Assembly (NCBI GenBank): GCA_020722505.1
Contig: DYKR01000002.1
Span: 1 to 64,000 of the forward strand
DNA from: Caldisericum exile
GTDB taxonomy: Bacteria > Caldisericota > Caldisericia > Caldisericales > Caldisericaceae
Reading direction: 5' to 3'
Length of the DNA: 64,000 bases
The notes below the pieces were generated by a model. That model saw only the letters and a program-made list of their open reading frames with translations, did no database searches and was not told the origin of the DNA. The position numbers were made by a program, and so were the translations under genes. This document shows positions 1 through 8,906 of the stretch, one piece after another (the stretch's first letter is position 1; every line of letters begins with the position of its first letter).

Positions 1-41
1 ACGTGCGGCTTTGCTCTTTCAAATTTTTCTTTAGTTGCCAT
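1..41 (-). CDS. tuf: Elongation factor Tu, N-terminal fragment (cut by window edge)
   Basis: The first 13-14 codons read MATKEKFERAKPHV, the conserved EF-Tu N-terminus; the rest lies outside the window. The ATG is at 41. A strong AGGAGGT ribosome binding site sits just upstream and partly overlaps the fusA stop codon, so fusA and tuf are translated from one message. The order rpsL-rpsG-fusA-tuf is the classical str operon. EF-Tu delivers aminoacyl-tRNA to the ribosome in a GTP-dependent way. The call rests on the short N-terminal match plus the gene order. Confidence 0.9.
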   Translation of the reverse strand, partial: MATKEKFERAKPH

Positions 42-50
42 GTTTACCTC

Positions 51-2129
51 CTAAATTTCTCCTTTGGCTTTTTTAATAATTTCTGTTTGTATTTGAGAAG
101 GAATTCTTTCGTATCTTTCAAAAACCATGGAGAAAGAACCCCTTCCCTGTGTAATTGTTCTTAAAATCGTTGTATATCCAAACATTGTCTCAAGTGGAAT
201 AGTTGCCTTAATAACAACAGTATTTCCCCTTTCAATTATCCCTTTAACATTACCTCTTCTTGAATTTACACTATTAATAACTTCACCTAAAAATGTCATC
301 GGAACTATAATTTCAACGCTCATAAGGGGCTCAAGTAAATAAGGAGAAGCTCTATCAACTGCTTCCTTAAATGCCTTTGATGAAGCAATTTTAAAAGCAA
401 GCTCCGAAGAATCTACAGGATGATATGAGCCATCCACTAATTCTACATAAACTCCGTAAACAGGAAAACCTAAAAGCGGTCCATTTTCTGCAGCCAGTTT
501 TACACCCTCTTCTATTGCGGGAATAAAGTCTTTAGGTATAATTCCGCCTTTGGTTTTATCCTCAAAAATAATTCCTTTATCAAGATCAGTTGGAGAAATC
601 CTTAAAACTACATGCCCGTATTGGCCATGACCACCTGTCTGTCTAATATACTTTCCTTCGGCTGTTGCAGAATTAGAAATGGCTTCTTTGTATGCAACTT
701 GGGGCTTCCCTACTCTTGCTTCAACCTTATACTCCCTTAAAAGCCTATCTATTATGATTTCAAGGTGCAGTTCACCCATTCCAGAAATTATTGTCTCTGA
801 TGTATCTTCATCGTATTTAATCTTAAAAGTAGGATCTTCAATTGCAAACTTTGCCAGTGCTTGGGAAAGCTTGTCTTGATCAGTGCTACTCTTGGGTTCT
901 ACAGCAATAGAAACAACTGGCTCGGGGAATTTTATATCCTCAAGAATAATGGGATTATTTACATCAGAAATTGTATGGCCTGTATAGGCATTTCTTAATC
1001 CAATAACTGCTCCAAGATCACCTGCAGATATCGAATCTACATCTTCTCTTTTGTTTGCATGTAGTCTTAATAAACGTGCAACTCTCTGCTTTTCATCAGT
1101 TGTGGAATCTAATACATAACTACCTTTTTTAATACTCCCAGAGTAGACTCTAATAAAACTCAAAATACCAGAATAGGGGTCAGCCATAACCTTAAACACA
1201 AGTGCGGCAAGTGGTCCATCTGGATCGGGTGAAAGTTTAATTTCACTAGAATCTTTTGTTTTCGCAATTATATCTTCTCTATCAAACGGTGAAGGTAAAT
1301 ATTCACAAATACCATCAAGTAGCATCTGAATACCTTTATTCCTAAATGAAGAACCTACAAAAACTGGAAAAGCAATTGTTTCGATAGTTGCTCTTCTTAT
1401 GGCTTTTTTAAGAACATCTTTAGGGATTGTCCCCGTTTCAAGATAGAGCTCAAGGGCATCTTCATCAACATCTGAAACTGCTTCAAACATTTTCTCCCTG
1501 TATAAATTGAATTTTTCTTTATAATTTTCTGGAATATCAACTGTTTCGAATTCTTCACCACTTTCGGAAGTAAAAATGTAAGCTTTCTCTTCTATTAAAT
1601 CAATAACACCATTAAATTCATCCTGTTCTACAAGAGGAATGTGAACAGGAATTACTTTTATATTTAACCTTTCATTTATACTTGTAAGAGTATCCTCAAA
1701 AGATGCTCCAATTCGGTCCATTTTATTGATATAAATTATCCTTGGCACATGATGGTTATTTGCCTGTCTCCAAACAGCTTCGGATTGTGCTTCAACCCCT
1801 TCGACAGCAGAAAAAATAACAACAGCCCCATCAAGCACTCTAAGTGACCTTTCAACTTCTGCCGTAAAATCAACATGGCCGGGAGTATCTATAATGTTAA
1901 TCTGATGTTCCTTCCAAAAACAGCTTGTAACTGCCGATTGAATAGTTATACCCCTCTCTTTTTCTTGGACCATCCAGTCCATTACGGTATTACCTTCATC
2001 TACATTACCAAGTTTGTAAGTTTTTCCCGTATAATAGAGGATCCTCTCAGTAGTGGTTGTTTTACCCGCATCAATATGGGCAATAATCCCGATGTTTCTT
2101 ATTTTACTAAGAGGGGTACCATTACTCAT
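51..2129 (-). CDS. fusA: Elongation factor G
   Basis: A 692-residue translational GTPase that moves tRNA and mRNA through the ribosome after peptide bond formation and helps recycle ribosomes. The G domain is intact: P-loop AHIDAGKTTTT near residue 18, switch II DTPGHVDF with the catalytic His, and NKMDR for guanine specificity. Domain IV carries the GGHGQYGHV segment and the family length is normal. It is the third gene of rpsL-rpsG-fusA-tuf. Its ATG follows the rpsG stop by 8 nt and its purine-rich binding site overlaps the rpsG terminus. Compare the divergent paralogue at 6881-8905, which has Tyr in place of the switch II His; this copy is clearly the canonical one. Confidence 0.98.
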   Translation of the reverse strand: MSNGTPLSKIRNIGIIAHIDAGKTTTTERILYYTGKTYKLGNVDEGNTVMDWMVQEKERGITIQSAVTSCFWKEHQINIIDTPGHVDFTAEVERSLRVLDGAVVIFSAVEGVEAQSEAVWRQANNHHVPRIIYINKMDRIGASFEDTLTSINERLNIKVIPVHIPLVEQDEFNGVIDLIEEKAYIFTSESGEEFETVDIPENYKEKFNLYREKMFEAVSDVDEDALELYLETGTIPKDVLKKAIRRATIETIAFPVFVGSSFRNKGIQMLLDGICEYLPSPFDREDIIAKTKDSSEIKLSPDPDGPLAALVFKVMADPYSGILSFIRVYSGSIKKGSYVLDSTTDEKQRVARLLRLHANKREDVDSISAGDLGAVIGLRNAYTGHTISDVNNPIILEDIKFPEPVVSIAVEPKSSTDQDKLSQALAKFAIEDPTFKIKYDEDTSETIISGMGELHLEIIIDRLLREYKVEARVGKPQVAYKEAISNSATAEGKYIRQTGGHGQYGHVVLRISPTDLDKGIIFEDKTKGGIIPKDFIPAIEEGVKLAAENGPLLGFPVYGVYVELVDGSYHPVDSSELAFKIASSKAFKEAVDRASPYLLEPLMSVEIIVPMTFLGEVINSVNSRRGNVKGIIERGNTVVIKATIPLETMFGYTTILRTITQGRGSFSMVFERYERIPSQIQTEIIKKAKGEI

Positions 2130-2139
2130 TAAATTTCAC

Positions 2140-2610
2140 CTACCACCTTAAATGTGCATAAGATCTATTTGCTTCTGCCATCTTATGCAAATCAATTTTC
2201 TTCTTATATGCAGCACCTGTTTCATTTGCTGCATTAATAATTTCTTCAGCTAACTTTTCTTCCATTCTCTTACCTTTTACCGATCGAGCAGCTGCAATTA
2301 TCCACTTAATTGCAAGTTTTTGGCCTCTTTCTTTTTCAATTTCTATTGGGATCTGATAAGTTGCACCACCAACTCTTCTTGGTTTAACTTCTACCAAGGG
2401 TCTTACTTTTTCCAATGCAAGTTCAAAAATCTCAATAGGATCTTTACCCGTTTTTTCCTTAACAATATCGAACGAGGAATAAACAATTTTCTCTGCAAGG
2501 CTTTTTCTCCCTCCCTTCATCACGTTGTTAATTAATTTAACAACCATTACATGGTTATAAACCGGATCTCCTTCAATTTCTCTTTTCGGCGCAGGACCTT
2601 TTCTTGGCAT
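2140..2610 (-). CDS. rpsG: 30S ribosomal protein S7
   Basis: A 156-residue protein matching S7 along its full length, starting [16 protein letters not shown] and ending AEANRSYAHLRW. S7 binds the 3' major domain of 16S rRNA and nucleates assembly of the small-subunit head. The start codon overlaps the rpsL stop (TAATG), so the two genes are translationally coupled. In other bacteria S7 represses the str operon by binding its mRNA; I did not find an obvious S7-binding fold here because there is no rpsL-rpsG spacer. Confidence 0.98.
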   Translation of the reverse strand: MPRKGPAPKREIEGDPVYNHVMVVKLINNVMKGGRKSLAEKIVYSSFDIVKEKTGKDPIEIFELALEKVRPLVEVKPRRVGGATYQIPIEIEKERGQKLAIKWIIAAARSVKGKRMEEKLAEEIINAANETGAAYKKKIDLHKMAEANRSYAHLRW

Positions 2611-2993
2611 TATGCACCTCCAGTCTTAGGTTTTTTAGCACCATATTTTGATCTTCCACGTTTTCTTCCTTCAACACCAGCAGCATCGAGAGCACCACGT
2701 ATAATATGGTATCTTACACCAGGTAGGTCTTTTACCCTTCCGCCTCTTACCAATACCATGGAGTGCTCTTGAAGGTTATGTCCAATACCCGGTATATACG
2801 CTATAACTTCCATGCCATTTGTCAATCTTACTTTTGCGATTTTTCGCAAAGCAGAATTAGGCTTCTTAGGAGTCATTGTTCTAACTTGAATGCAAACCCC
2901 TCGCTTCTGGGGGCATCCTTCTAATGCCGGTGTTTTACTTTTTCCTTTTGCCCTTTTCCTAGGGCTTCTTACCAATTGATTAAAAGTAAGCAT
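2610..2993 (-). CDS. rpsL: 30S ribosomal protein S12
   Basis: A 127-residue S12 with the invariant loop [11 protein letters not shown] and the second conserved loop [14 protein letters not shown]12 sits at the decoding centre and influences accuracy. The lysine in PKKPNS that is changed in streptomycin-resistant mutants is the wild-type residue. The start ATG has AGGAGG five bases upstream. It is the first gene after a strong promoter at 3029-3056 in the 72-nt gap downstream of rpoC. Four cysteines are present, two of them in the segment [10 protein letters not shown]. Confidence 0.98.
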   Translation of the reverse strand: MLTFNQLVRSPRKRAKGKSKTPALEGCPQKRGVCIQVRTMTPKKPNSALRKIAKVRLTNGMEVIAYIPGIGHNLQEHSMVLVRGGRVKDLPGVRYHIIRGALDAAGVEGRKRGRSKYGAKKPKTGGA

Positions 2994-3028
2994 TGCATCC
3001 TCCTATCCAAATTTTCACATAACAAAAA

Positions 3029-3056
3029 ATTATACCAAAATAAAATTAAATGTCAA
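3029..3056 (-). promoter_or_regulatory. Promoter of rpsL-rpsG-fusA-tuf
   Basis: On the minus strand the gap between rpoC and rpsL reads TTGACA, 16 nt, TATAAT, both hexamers matching the sigma-70 consensus exactly. The -10 box ends 36 nt before the rpsL start, leaving room for a short leader and the AGGAGG site. No terminator hairpin separates it from rpoC, so the str genes are probably served both by this promoter and by read-through. Confidence 0.9.
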
Positions 3057-3065
3057 TAATAAAAT

Positions 3066-6000
3066 TCATTCTTCAAATTCCATATTTGTGCCTGCAGGTA
3101 TCTTCTTACCAACAATAATTGATTCTTTCATTCCTCTTAAAAGGTCTATTTTTCCTTTAATAGCTGCCTCAGCAAGTACTCTTGGTGTTTCTTGGAATGA
3201 AGCGGCAGAGAGGAAACTATCAGAGGAAAGTGCAGTCTTCGTAATGCCTTGAACCAGGAGTTTAAATTTTGCAATATTCTTTCCTTCAGCCTTTGCTCTT
3301 CTATTCTCCATCAATACTTTTTCTCTATCAACGATTTCTCCATTGTAGAAGTTAGTATCTCCAGAATCAACTACTAATACTTTATCAAACATTCTCTTCA
3401 AAATAACTTCAATGTGTTTAATGTTAATATCTACACCCTGAGACTTGTAAACTTTCTCAATTTCCTGCAAAAGATATTTTACAGTAAAATTCAAACCCTT
3501 AATTTCAAGTATCTCTTTAGGATCAAGAGATCCTTCACTTAAGATATTTCCTACTCTTACATTATCTCCCGTTGAAACATTTATCTTTTTATCCCTTGGA
3601 GCTGCAATCTTTATCTTCTCACCTTTACTTGTAGTAATGGTGATAAGTTGCCTCAATTTATCAGATGTAATTTCTACTCTACCTGAAGCATTTGCAATGA
3701 TTGCCTTACCCTTAGGGCTTCTTGCCGAGAAAAGCTCCTCAACTCTTGGTAGACCTTGTATAATGTCTTTACTTGCAACTCCTCCGGTATGGAAAGTTCT
3801 AAGAGTTAACTGTGTGCCAGGTTCCCCAATGGATTCTGATGCCACAACACCAACGGCTTCCCCAATTTTCACTACTTGCCTATTGGAAAGATCTATACCG
3901 TAACATTTTGCGCATACTCCATGTTCAACATTACATGTTACAGGAGAACGCACTTTGACTTTTCTTATACCTAAGTCTTCAATCCTCTTAGCAATCTCTT
4001 TTGTAATTAGTTCATTCCTCTTAACTACTATTTCTGCATTACTATTAAAAACATCAACCTTATCAATATTAAGTTCCTCTAAAATCTTCAAAACATTTTC
4101 GGTAATCTTTTTACCTTTCTCTAAAACTACTCCATTACTATCATGGACATCTTCAGCCAGTGTATGGCCAAGAGCCTTTTTATTTACCTTTATTTTCTTT
4201 ACCTCTACGGGAGCAAAAACATTTTCAGATGCAAATCTTCCCCATATCTGCTCGGATAATGATATAACAGGTTTATCGTAGTTATTACCCTCAACAATAG
4301 GTTCTACTTCAATACCGTTAACGTAATCCTCTATAAGGATGGAGTCAATTTGGCGCTCATCAAGCATTTTAGCTTGCTCAAAGGAAATAACGTCTCCTTT
4401 TTTAATAAAGGCTTTTCCAGTGCTCCCATCAATAACATCTTCTTGTGCTATCTTATGAACAACCTTTGCTGAAAGGGGTTCTATTACCTCATCACCAATT
4501 TTTGTGGGTTTAACTCTTCTTAAAGAACAATCATCTTCTTTAACAATAATTTCATGTGCAACATCAACAAGCCTACGGGTTAAATAACCAGAATCCGCCG
4601 TTCTTAACGCAGTATCAGCTTGCCCTTTTCTTGCACCGTGTGTTGAAAGGAAATATTCAAGAACACTTAAACCTTCCCTTAAGTTAGAAAGGATTGGAAA
4701 CTCAATAATTTTTCCTGTAGGTCCAGCCATTAAACCCCTTATACCTGCCATTTGTGTAATCTGGCTAGGATTTCCTCTTGCACCAGAAATTGCCATCATA
4801 TAAACAGGATCAAAATCGTCAAAATTATTAAAAACTAACTGTTGGATCTTTTCAGCTGCTTTTCTCCAAATCTCAACAACTGCTTCGTATCTTTCGCCTT
4901 CATTTTTGAGACCATTTTGGTATAACTCTTCAACATGATCGGAAGATGTCTGAGCTTCTTCTATAACTTTCTCTCGTTTTTTCGGAATTTTAATATCGTC
5001 AAGTCCAATACTTACTCCACTAACGGTCGCAAATTTAAAGCCTATTTCTTTTAGATTGTCAAGAAGTATGTCAGTCTTAACAATACCATACCTATCATAG
5101 AAGTCAGAAATAATCTTTTCTAATTGTTTCTTTCCAACTACCTCGTTAATAAATAGATAATCATCTTCTCCATCAGAGAATATGCCTTCTCTCAATTTCG
5201 CGTTAAAAATCACACGCCCAACAGTTGTCTCAATTGTTTCTCCCCTGAAATAAAATTTAATCTTATCGTGAAGTGAGAATGTGCCTCTTTCATAAAGTAA
5301 TTCCACAAGGTATGGATTATCATAGATATGCTTAGTTTTTAATTTACCACCCTTTTTCTCAAGTGTAAGGTAGTAAATACCAATAACCATATCCTGAACA
5401 GGGGTATCAAGAGGACCACTGTGAGCAGGGGAAAGAATATTGTTCGAAGAAAGCATAAGTAATTTTGCTTCCATTTGAGATTGTAAAGACAAAGGCAAAT
5501 GGATAGCCATTTGGTCTCCATCAAAATCTGCATTAAAAGGTGTGCATACAAGAGGAGAAATTTGAATTGCTTTACCTTCTATAAGAACAGGCTTAAAAGC
5601 TTGGATACTCAATCTATGTAGAGTTGGAGCCCTGTTGAGTAAAACAACGTAGTTTTTAGAAAGATCTTCAACGGCTTTCCATACTTCTTCTGTGGGGTTT
5701 TCAATTAATTCTTTTGCCTTCTTCTTATTGTATTCTAATTTTGAAAGTTCGTAGGTTACAAAAGGTTTAAATAGCTCAAGCGCCATTTCCTTGGGGACGC
5801 CACACTCATCAATTTTCAATTCTGGGCCAACAACGATTACCGCTCTACCTGAATAATCAACTCTCTTACCAAGGAGGTTTTCCCTAAATCTACCTTCTTT
5901 ACCTTTTAGAATATCTGTAAGAGACCTTAACGGCCTTTTGTTAGCGTTAACAACCGGATATGGTCTTCTTCCATTATCAAATAAGGCATCAACAGCTTCT

Positions 6001-6872
6001 TGGAGCATTCTTTTCTCATTCTCAAGCATGATATCTGGCGCTTCAACTTCGTATAGTTTCTTTAAACGGTTATTTCTATTGATAACCCTTCTATACAACT
6101 CATTTAAATCATCAGAAGCATACTTACCACCTTCAAGCGGCACCAAAGGTCTAAGGTCTGGTGGAATAACGGGAATAGCTGTGAGAACCATATCTTCAGG
6201 CTTTCTATCGTTTTCCAATAACCCATCTACCACACTTAAAAGTCTCACTGCAGCTATTTTTTCTTGGGTTGTTCCGCTATTAATTTGCTTGGTAGCTTTC
6301 TCATTTAATTCCTTCAAGTCAACTTTGTCAAGAAGCTCTTTTATTGCTTCTCCACCTTTCTTTGCAACAAAATCTAAGTTTTCTTCAAACTTAAATGTGT
6401 AATATTCTTCTTCTGAGAGAACTTGTTTATAACGGAGTTTTGTCTTTTTAGGATCTGTTACCACGAACGACACAAAATAGATTATTTTTTCGATATCAGT
6501 TGATTTCATATCAAGAAGAAGTGCAATATAGTTGATGTTGTTTTTAAAATACCAGATATGAACAACAGGAGTTGCAAGCTCGATATGACCAAATCTTTCC
6601 CTCCTTACGCTTGAGGGAAGTATTTCAACACCACAGTTAGGACATGTAAGTCCCTCATGCTGTTTTCCTTTCAATTTTCCGCAATGGCATTGATAAGAAT
6701 GAATGGGACCAAAGATTTTTTCACAGAATAAACCATCTGGCTCTGGTAAATAATTTCTATAACTATAAGTGTCTCCCCTCTTTACCTCCCCATGAGACCA
6801 GTCTCTTATCTCTTGAGAAGAGGCAAGGAGTATTTTTAAAGCCTTTATATCTACCTTATTCAAAAAAGTCAC
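3066..6872 (-). CDS. rpoC: RNA polymerase beta' subunit
   Basis: A 1268-residue largest subunit of RNA polymerase. The catalytic Mg-binding motif [14 protein letters not shown] is near residues 447-460. The N-terminal zinc ribbon (CHCGKL...CPNCG, residues 62-80) and the second zinc site (C782, with C980, C987 and C990) are present. Residues about 800-975 hold several barrel-like modules with a recurring G-x-x-I/L-x-E...GI-x-x-V-x-V pattern that resembles the RpoB insertion. The start is GTG at 6872, nine bases after the EF-G paralogue stop codon, with a G-rich run immediately before it. Unusually, it is separated from rpoB by an EF-G-like gene. Confidence 0.98.
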   Translation of the reverse strand: MTFLNKVDIKALKILLASSQEIRDWSHGEVKRGDTYSYRNYLPEPDGLFCEKIFGPIHSYQCHCGKLKGKQHEGLTCPNCGVEILPSSVRRERFGHIELATPVVHIWYFKNNINYIALLLDMKSTDIEKIIYFVSFVVTDPKKTKLRYKQVLSEEEYYTFKFEENLDFVAKKGGEAIKELLDKVDLKELNEKATKQINSGTTQEKIAAVRLLSVVDGLLENDRKPEDMVLTAIPVIPPDLRPLVPLEGGKYASDDLNELYRRVINRNNRLKKLYEVEAPDIMLENEKRMLQEAVDALFDNGRRPYPVVNANKRPLRSLTDILKGKEGRFRENLLGKRVDYSGRAVIVVGPELKIDECGVPKEMALELFKPFVTYELSKLEYNKKKAKELIENPTEEVWKAVEDLSKNYVVLLNRAPTLHRLSIQAFKPVLIEGKAIQISPLVCTPFNADFDGDQMAIHLPLSLQSQMEAKLLMLSSNNILSPAHSGPLDTPVQDMVIGIYYLTLEKKGGKLKTKHIYDNPYLVELLYERGTFSLHDKIKFYFRGETIETTVGRVIFNAKLREGIFSDGEDDYLFINEVVGKKQLEKIISDFYDRYGIVKTDILLDNLKEIGFKFATVSGVSIGLDDIKIPKKREKVIEEAQTSSDHVEELYQNGLKNEGERYEAVVEIWRKAAEKIQQLVFNNFDDFDPVYMMAISGARGNPSQITQMAGIRGLMAGPTGKIIEFPILSNLREGLSVLEYFLSTHGARKGQADTALRTADSGYLTRRLVDVAHEIIVKEDDCSLRRVKPTKIGDEVIEPLSAKVVHKIAQEDVIDGSTGKAFIKKGDVISFEQAKMLDERQIDSILIEDYVNGIEVEPIVEGNNYDKPVISLSEQIWGRFASENVFAPVEVKKIKVNKKALGHTLAEDVHDSNGVVLEKGKKITENVLKILEELNIDKVDVFNSNAEIVVKRNELITKEIAKRIEDLGIRKVKVRSPVTCNVEHGVCAKCYGIDLSNRQVVKIGEAVGVVASESIGEPGTQLTLRTFHTGGVASKDIIQGLPRVEELFSARSPKGKAIIANASGRVEITSDKLRQLITITTSKGEKIKIAAPRDKKINVSTGDNVRVGNILSEGSLDPKEILEIKGLNFTVKYLLQEIEKVYKSQGVDINIKHIEVILKRMFDKVLVVDSGDTNFYNGEIVDREKVLMENRRAKAEGKNIAKFKLLVQGITKTALSSDSFLSAASFQETPRVLAEAAIKGKIDLLRGMKESIIVGKKIPAGTNMEFEE

Positions 6873-6880
6873 CCCCTAAT

Positions 6881-8905
6881 TTATTCTGCTTCTTCTTTTT
6901 TATTCAATTGAGACTCTTGGATTATCTTTTCAGCAATTTTAGGTGGAACAAGCTCATAATGTGAATGCTCCATCTTAAATTCACCTGTACCCTGAGTGAT
7001 TGAATTGAGATCGTTTGCATAATTTAACAATTCTGCAAGAGGAACATAAGCTTCTATTATCTGTTTGCCATTTTCTGATTTCATTCCAAGGACTCTTCCT
7101 CTCCTTGCGTTAAGATCACCAATAACATCACCCATATACTGCTCATCAACTATCACTATTATGTGCTCAATAGGTTCTAAAAGAATAGAATTACCTTGCT
7201 CTAATGCTTTCTTTAACGCCATAGAACCTGCGATTTTGAATGCAAGTTCCGAAGAGTCAACAGGATGATACGATCCATCCACAACTGCTATACCTACATC
7301 GATAACTGGGTAACCTGCTAATATTCCTGCTTCCATGGCTTCTTTAACACCTTTTTCTACCGCTGGTATGTACTGCTTTGGAATTGCTCCACCAAATATT
7401 CTGCTTTCAAAGCTATACTCTTTTCCTCTTTCAAGAGGTTCAACTTCAAGGAAACAATGACCGTATTGACCATGACCACCTGTTTGTTTCTTGTATTTAC
7501 CTTCAACTTTTACTTTCGTAGTAATAGTTTCTCTATAGGGAATTCTTGGCTGAGTGAGGGTAATATTCACATTGTACCTTCCACTGAGTTTTTCCATTAT
7601 TACTGAGAGGTGCGTTTCGCCAATTCCAGAAATAAGTTGCTCTTTTGTTTCTAAATTCTTGGATATTTTAACAGTTGGGTCTTCTTCTGTAATTTTAGAA
7701 AGTCCTAAACTCATCCTATCTTCATCCGTTTTTGTTTTTGGACGCATCGCACGAGTAAGCATGGGCTCTGGAAAATCAATTTTTGGGAATTCTATTGGGT
7801 TATCACTATCACAAAGAGTGTCATTCGTCTGAGTTACGGTAAGTTTAGTTATTACAGCAATATCACCTGCAATTACTTCATCTACAGGCTCTTGAACACT
7901 ACCAGTAAGATAAACCACCTGCCCAGTTTTCTCTACAACACCCTTTGAGGAGTTATACACTGTAGCATTCGACTTAAGAATACCAGAATAAACTTTAGTA
8001 AAAGAAAGCTTACCTACATAAGGATCTGATAAGGTTTTAAATACAAACGCAGAGAAAGACTCGTCAGTAGAAATCTTCCTTGTTTCTTCTTGTTTATTTG
8101 TTGGGTTGATACCTTTTCCTTCGCCTAAATCTTCCGGGCTCATCATGACATCTGTGATAAAATTAAGAAGTTCGTCAATACCTACAAGGTTTAATGCAGA
8201 CCCAAAAAAGATAGGGTAGAAGTTACCTTTCATATATGCTTTCTTCATACCAGTATTTACTTCGTCTAAAGTCAATTCTTCACCACCAAGGTATTTCTCA
8301 AGCATTGCATCATCATTTTCTGCAGCGATTTCATAAATTGCATGTTTATAATTTTCAAATTCAGGATTCTCAAAAATCGAACTCACTTTTGTAAATTTTC
8401 CGTTCTCAAAAACAGGATAATTAAGAGGGATAGCCTTGTATCCAAAGAAATCCCTAATATGATTTAGTAAAGCCCCTAAATCAATTCCTTCAATATCAAC
8501 TTTATTAATAAAGATTGCGCGTGGTTTATTTTCAGTTTCAAGGAACTTCCAGTATTTCTTAGTCTGCACTTCAATGCCAGAAGAAGCGTTTATAAGCAGA
8601 ACTCCATTTTCTGCTGCCCTAATACCACTTAAAACCTCGGCTACAAAATCTGCATAACCAGGTGTATCTAAAAAATTAATCTTTATCCCTTTATGTTCTA
8701 CCGGCACCAAAGAAAGGCTAATGCTAAATTTCCTATTCTTTTCCTCAGGTTGATAGTCAGAAACTGTGTTGCCATCCTCAACTCTACCCATTCTCTGAAT
8801 GAACTTTTTCTTAAATAAAATTGCTTCTAAAAGTGTAGTTTTACCTACATTACCATGAGAAACAAGCACTACATTTCTAATTTTCTTAGTCTCCTGAACC
8901 TTCAT
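6881..8905 (-). CDS. EF-G-like translational GTPase paralogue between rpoB and rpoC
   Basis: A 674-residue protein with the complete EF-G domain order, including GGHGQYGHC in domain IV. The P-loop reads SHGNVGKTT and the specificity motif is NKVD. Switch II reads DTPGYADF, so the His that promotes GTP hydrolysis in EF-G and EF-Tu is replaced by Tyr. This change is typical of the FusA2 / EF-G-like group, whose role is poorly defined. The ORF track starts at a non-ATG codon; I prefer ATG 8905 because GGGAGGAG lies directly upstream and it falls one nucleotide after the rpoB stop. It is co-transcribed with rpoB and rpoC. GTPase family membership is certain; the function is not. Confidence 0.93.
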   Translation of the reverse strand: MKVQETKKIRNVVLVSHGNVGKTTLLEAILFKKKFIQRMGRVEDGNTVSDYQPEEKNRKFSISLSLVPVEHKGIKINFLDTPGYADFVAEVLSGIRAAENGVLLINASSGIEVQTKKYWKFLETENKPRAIFINKVDIEGIDLGALLNHIRDFFGYKAIPLNYPVFENGKFTKVSSIFENPEFENYKHAIYEIAAENDDAMLEKYLGGEELTLDEVNTGMKKAYMKGNFYPIFFGSALNLVGIDELLNFITDVMMSPEDLGEGKGINPTNKQEETRKISTDESFSAFVFKTLSDPYVGKLSFTKVYSGILKSNATVYNSSKGVVEKTGQVVYLTGSVQEPVDEVIAGDIAVITKLTVTQTNDTLCDSDNPIEFPKIDFPEPMLTRAMRPKTKTDEDRMSLGLSKITEEDPTVKISKNLETKEQLISGIGETHLSVIMEKLSGRYNVNITLTQPRIPYRETITTKVKVEGKYKKQTGGHGQYGHCFLEVEPLERGKEYSFESRIFGGAIPKQYIPAVEKGVKEAMEAGILAGYPVIDVGIAVVDGSYHPVDSSELAFKIAGSMALKKALEQGNSILLEPIEHIIVIVDEQYMGDVIGDLNARRGRVLGMKSENGKQIIEAYVPLAELLNYANDLNSITQGTGEFKMEHSHYELVPPKIAEKIIQESQLNKKEEAE

Positions 8906-8906
8906 T

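Noticed and set aside
5938-6402. 154-residue plus-strand ORF
   Set aside because: It is a shadow antisense to rpoC, with low-complexity Ser/Leu-rich composition. The same reasoning rejects the other plus-strand ORFs, such as 41926-42324, 45723-46184 and 57975-58421.
6881-8905. Tetracycline-resistance ribosomal protection protein
   Set aside because: The DTPGY switch and overall match fit the EF-G-like (FusA2) group, and its operon position between rpoB and rpoC does not suggest a resistance gene.
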